Source: Legionella cherrii
Lineage (GTDB): Bacteria; Pseudomonadota; Gammaproteobacteria; Legionellales; Legionellaceae
DNA length: 64,000 bases
Reading direction: 5' to 3'
Assembly: GCF_900635815.1 (NCBI RefSeq)
Contig: NZ_LR134173.1
Coordinates: 1,091,501 to 1,155,500 of the forward strand
The notes beneath the pieces were generated by a model. It was given only the letters and a program-made list of their open reading frames with translations. It was not told the DNA's origin and did no database searches. Every line of letters starts with the position of its first letter. The first letter of the stretch is position 1. Of the stretch, positions 62,125 through 64,000 are shown in pieces. A program made the translations under genes and the position numbers.

Positions 62125-63765
62125 ATGGAAACCAACGAACATAAAAATGCTGGCGATCAAATACGCATTCAAACATTAGGCAATCGTTATCTGAAAGGTA
62201 GTAAGAATTTATCCCCAGAAAATACCAATAATTTGCGTCTTAAAATGATGCAGGAAGTTGATGGAATCCCTGTGCCGCTTGAAATGAAGTTAAGCGCTGG
62301 GGATATCGTTGCTTTAGCTGGTGATTATTATACAAAAGCAGGCTGGTGGGAACAATTACAAATTCCTGCAAAAACCGGAGATGGTACTCAAGAAAATGAG
62401 CGATTACTCCACACTCCGGTGATGCAAGCCGAAACCGATGCGTTCAAGCAAGCCTTTGATGATTTAGCCTCACCCGCTGTAACAAAAAGCGCGATCAGCC
62501 GAATTTTCGCTATCGATGGATCACGCTTTATTCCCAGCTTATTGAAACAATTAATTTATGCAGTCACTGTAAAAGAGTACGGAGCAAAATTAGCAAGCAA
62601 CGAGGATCATTTTGCTCCCTGGTCATTGCGTGGGTATATTGTGGGCCATCAATCTGCCTTGGATATGGCGGAGACAGCCTATTATTGTCATCAAATTGCT
62701 GAAGGGAAAATGAGTAAAGAGGATAAAAAAATTCCTCAAGAAATTCGGGATCGATTAGCGAAAATACTCCAGCAAATCGCAATAGATCCTGCAAAATATA
62801 AACTGGTCCCTGAATCAAAAGAAGGAAAGTTAACCGAGAAAGAACTGTTTACGGAACTGGGCCATCGTTTTCATGCTATGGCAGTGGCTCGTGATTTATT
62901 TGCAATGCATTTTTATTCGGATCATTTTGCTGGAGGCCATTTGAGCCGCATGGGCGAAATGAGAAAGCTTCTTCCAAAAGAGTTCGGTGTATTGGGCAGT
63001 ATCCTCGTTAATACCATGCATAATGAAGACAATAAAGACAGCGTTGCCGTTACCAATTCTTTTCAGCCTTTAAGTAGAGAGCAAGACATGATCAAGGAGG
63101 ATAGCCAGGCTTATGGTGATGGAACTTATTTTAATCATGAGAATGATGCAAACGCGAACATGCTGATCAATGGGATGGATAATTCCTTGGGAGATATTGC
63201 GCGTTTAATGAAAACTGGTGAAAAGCGAGAATCTGTTGAGTACGGAGGTTTGGAATTTTTACCGCAAATCAATTACAAGGTATCTCAACCGCAACCTTTG
63301 TTGATTCAGGATCCCAATGATAAAAAAATTTATTTTCGTTCCGATGTGAAGCACATTAAGATGTTATCCCCCAATGAATATACGGAGACAACCAAAAATC
63401 CAAGCCTTCATGGATATCAAGAACTGACCCCCACGAAAGCCTTCTGGCTGGTTGTGAAACTTTGGTTGTTTCCGTTTTATTATTCACCTCAAGTTGAATT
63501 AAGTAAAAAAGAACAAGCAAAAATTCGTGATGTTGAACAAGAGAATGAGTCTGAGAACCGTCAAACTGACGTGCAGCAATCTAAATTGAGCCCAAACCCT
63601 ATTCCGCAAAGCGAGAGCCATTTGTCCATGATGGGCAAATGGCGTAAAACGACCACTTCCCATTCAATTGCAAAACTAAGTTTCTTAGCCGGACCTCAAA
63701 AAGGAAATCCTGAGGAAACAATTAGCCCTGAAAATGGCGCGGTTTATTCCCAAATCAATCATTGA
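62125..63765 (+). CDS. Phospholipase C-like metalloenzyme homologue (paralogue of 54509-56116), candidate effector
   Basis: A 546-residue protein. Conserved segments shared with its paralogue: LSAGDIVALAGDYY (~58-71), EDHFAPWSLRGYIVGHQSALDMA (in part, ~155-177), AMHFYSDHFAGGHLSRMGEMR (in part, ~264-283), SILVNTMHNEDN (~295-306), YGGLEFLPQINYKVSQPQPLL (in part) and LWLFPFYYSPQV (~453-464). The pattern of GDYY, W-S, H-x3-A, DHFxxGH and HNED resembles zinc phospholipases C, giving a tentative role. No signal peptide; a PmrA-like box upstream supports an effector rather than a periplasmic enzyme. The C-terminal ~60 residues are polar and variable. Confidence 0.6.
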   Translation: METNEHKNAGDQIRIQTLGNRYLKGSKNLSPENTNNLRLKMMQEVDGIPVPLEMKLSAGDIVALAGDYYTKAGWWEQLQIPAKTGDGTQENERLLHTPVMQAETDAFKQAFDDLASPAVTKSAISRIFAIDGSRFIPSLLKQLIYAVTVKEYGAKLASNEDHFAPWSLRGYIVGHQSALDMAETAYYCHQIAEGKMSKEDKKIPQEIRDRLAKILQQIAIDPAKYKLVPESKEGKLTEKELFTELGHRFHAMAVARDLFAMHFYSDHFAGGHLSRMGEMRKLLPKEFGVLGSILVNTMHNEDNKDSVAVTNSFQPLSREQDMIKEDSQAYGDGTYFNHENDANANMLINGMDNSLGDIARLMKTGEKRESVEYGGLEFLPQINYKVSQPQPLLIQDPNDKKIYFRSDVKHIKMLSPNEYTETTKNPSLHGYQELTPTKAFWLVVKLWLFPFYYSPQVELSKKEQAKIRDVEQENESENRQTDVQQSKLSPNPIPQSESHLSMMGKWRKTTTSHSIAKLSFLAGPQKGNPEETISPENGAVYSQINH

Positions 63766-63839
63766 TTGTAAAAAAATTAATAATATATTAACCTTATTGA
63801 CTATTACTAATCCAGACACTCCCATAAGGCTCGTTAAAA

Positions 63840-64000
63840 ATGAATAAGTTGATGAGTATGGTGTTGGCTGTTTTTGTTGTTACAGCCCAATTGAATTCGG
63901 CGAGCGCTAGTGATTCTTTTGCAGCACAGCCCACTTCGTGTATCAACTCCAGTTTTAGTGCAACGGGTAATTCAAATTGGCAAAACATTTCGCTTAAGTT
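63840..64000 (+). CDS. Secreted protein, N-terminal part only (cut by window end)
   Basis: An ATG at 63840, with ATAAGG about 9 bp upstream, begins a signal peptide (MNKLMSMVLAVFVVTAQLNS, cleavage after ASA near 24) and runs in frame to the window end with the mature start SDSFAAQPTSCINSSFSATG. The rest is outside, so no function can be assigned. Confidence 0.6.
   Translation, partial: MNKLMSMVLAVFVVTAQLNSASASDSFAAQPTSCINSSFSATGNSNWQNISLK

Overview
The base composition (AT-rich, roughly 60% or more), the many intergenic gaps and the protein families point to a gammaproteobacterium of the genus Legionella or a close relative. Supporting families are ankyrin proteins, a Wip-type phosphatase, a MavL-like macrodomain protein, VirK-like and other small secreted proteins, and candidate PmrA boxes upstream of effector-like genes. 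No rRNA, tRNA, IS element, phage or CRISPR array was recognised. This assignment rests on recalled family knowledge, not on a database search.

Region 1 (1-10.1 kb) is part of a type VI secretion locus. tssC (cut by the window edge), tssB and vgrG lie on the minus strand. A divergent plus-strand operon carries a DUF2169/pentapeptide protein, a second pentapeptide protein, a DUF3540 protein and a DUF4150 PAAR-like protein, which together look like a VgrG/PAAR spike-loading module. An unrecognised gene at 9.6-10.1 kb may be cargo.

Region 2 (10.3-31 kb) mixes candidate Dot/Icm effectors (coiled-coil, giant ankyrin, PARG-like macrodomain, GT-like ankyrin, and a convergent paralogous pair) with housekeeping genes: an arylamine N-acetyltransferase, a LysR regulator divergent from cidA/lrgB-like genes, and a TPP-riboswitch operon encoding a SemiSWEET transporter plus thiamine pyrophosphokinase.

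Region 3 (31-52.7 kb) is rich in exported proteins and small-molecule enzymes. It holds an MltA-like/amidase pair, a flavin monooxygenase, a class A beta-lactamase-like protein, a Wip-family phosphatase, MAPEG and alpha/beta-hydrolase genes, a Vat/CatB acetyltransferase, pirin, malic enzyme, and a PAS histidine kinase followed by a response regulator whose LuxR-type output domain is cut off.

Region 4 (53-64 kb) holds the most interesting system. A compact operon (57.5-61.9 kb) encodes a GntR regulator, a methionyl-tRNA-synthetase-like enzyme, a lysine N6-hydroxylase-like monooxygenase, a stand-alone cupin and a GNAT acetyltransferase. Hydroxylase plus cupin plus MetRS-like protein is the signature of N-N bond (hydrazine) forming machinery known from actinomycete natural products, here with the cupin and MetRS parts on separate polypeptides. 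Two paralogous proteins resembling metal-dependent phospholipases C, in opposite orientation, bracket this region.
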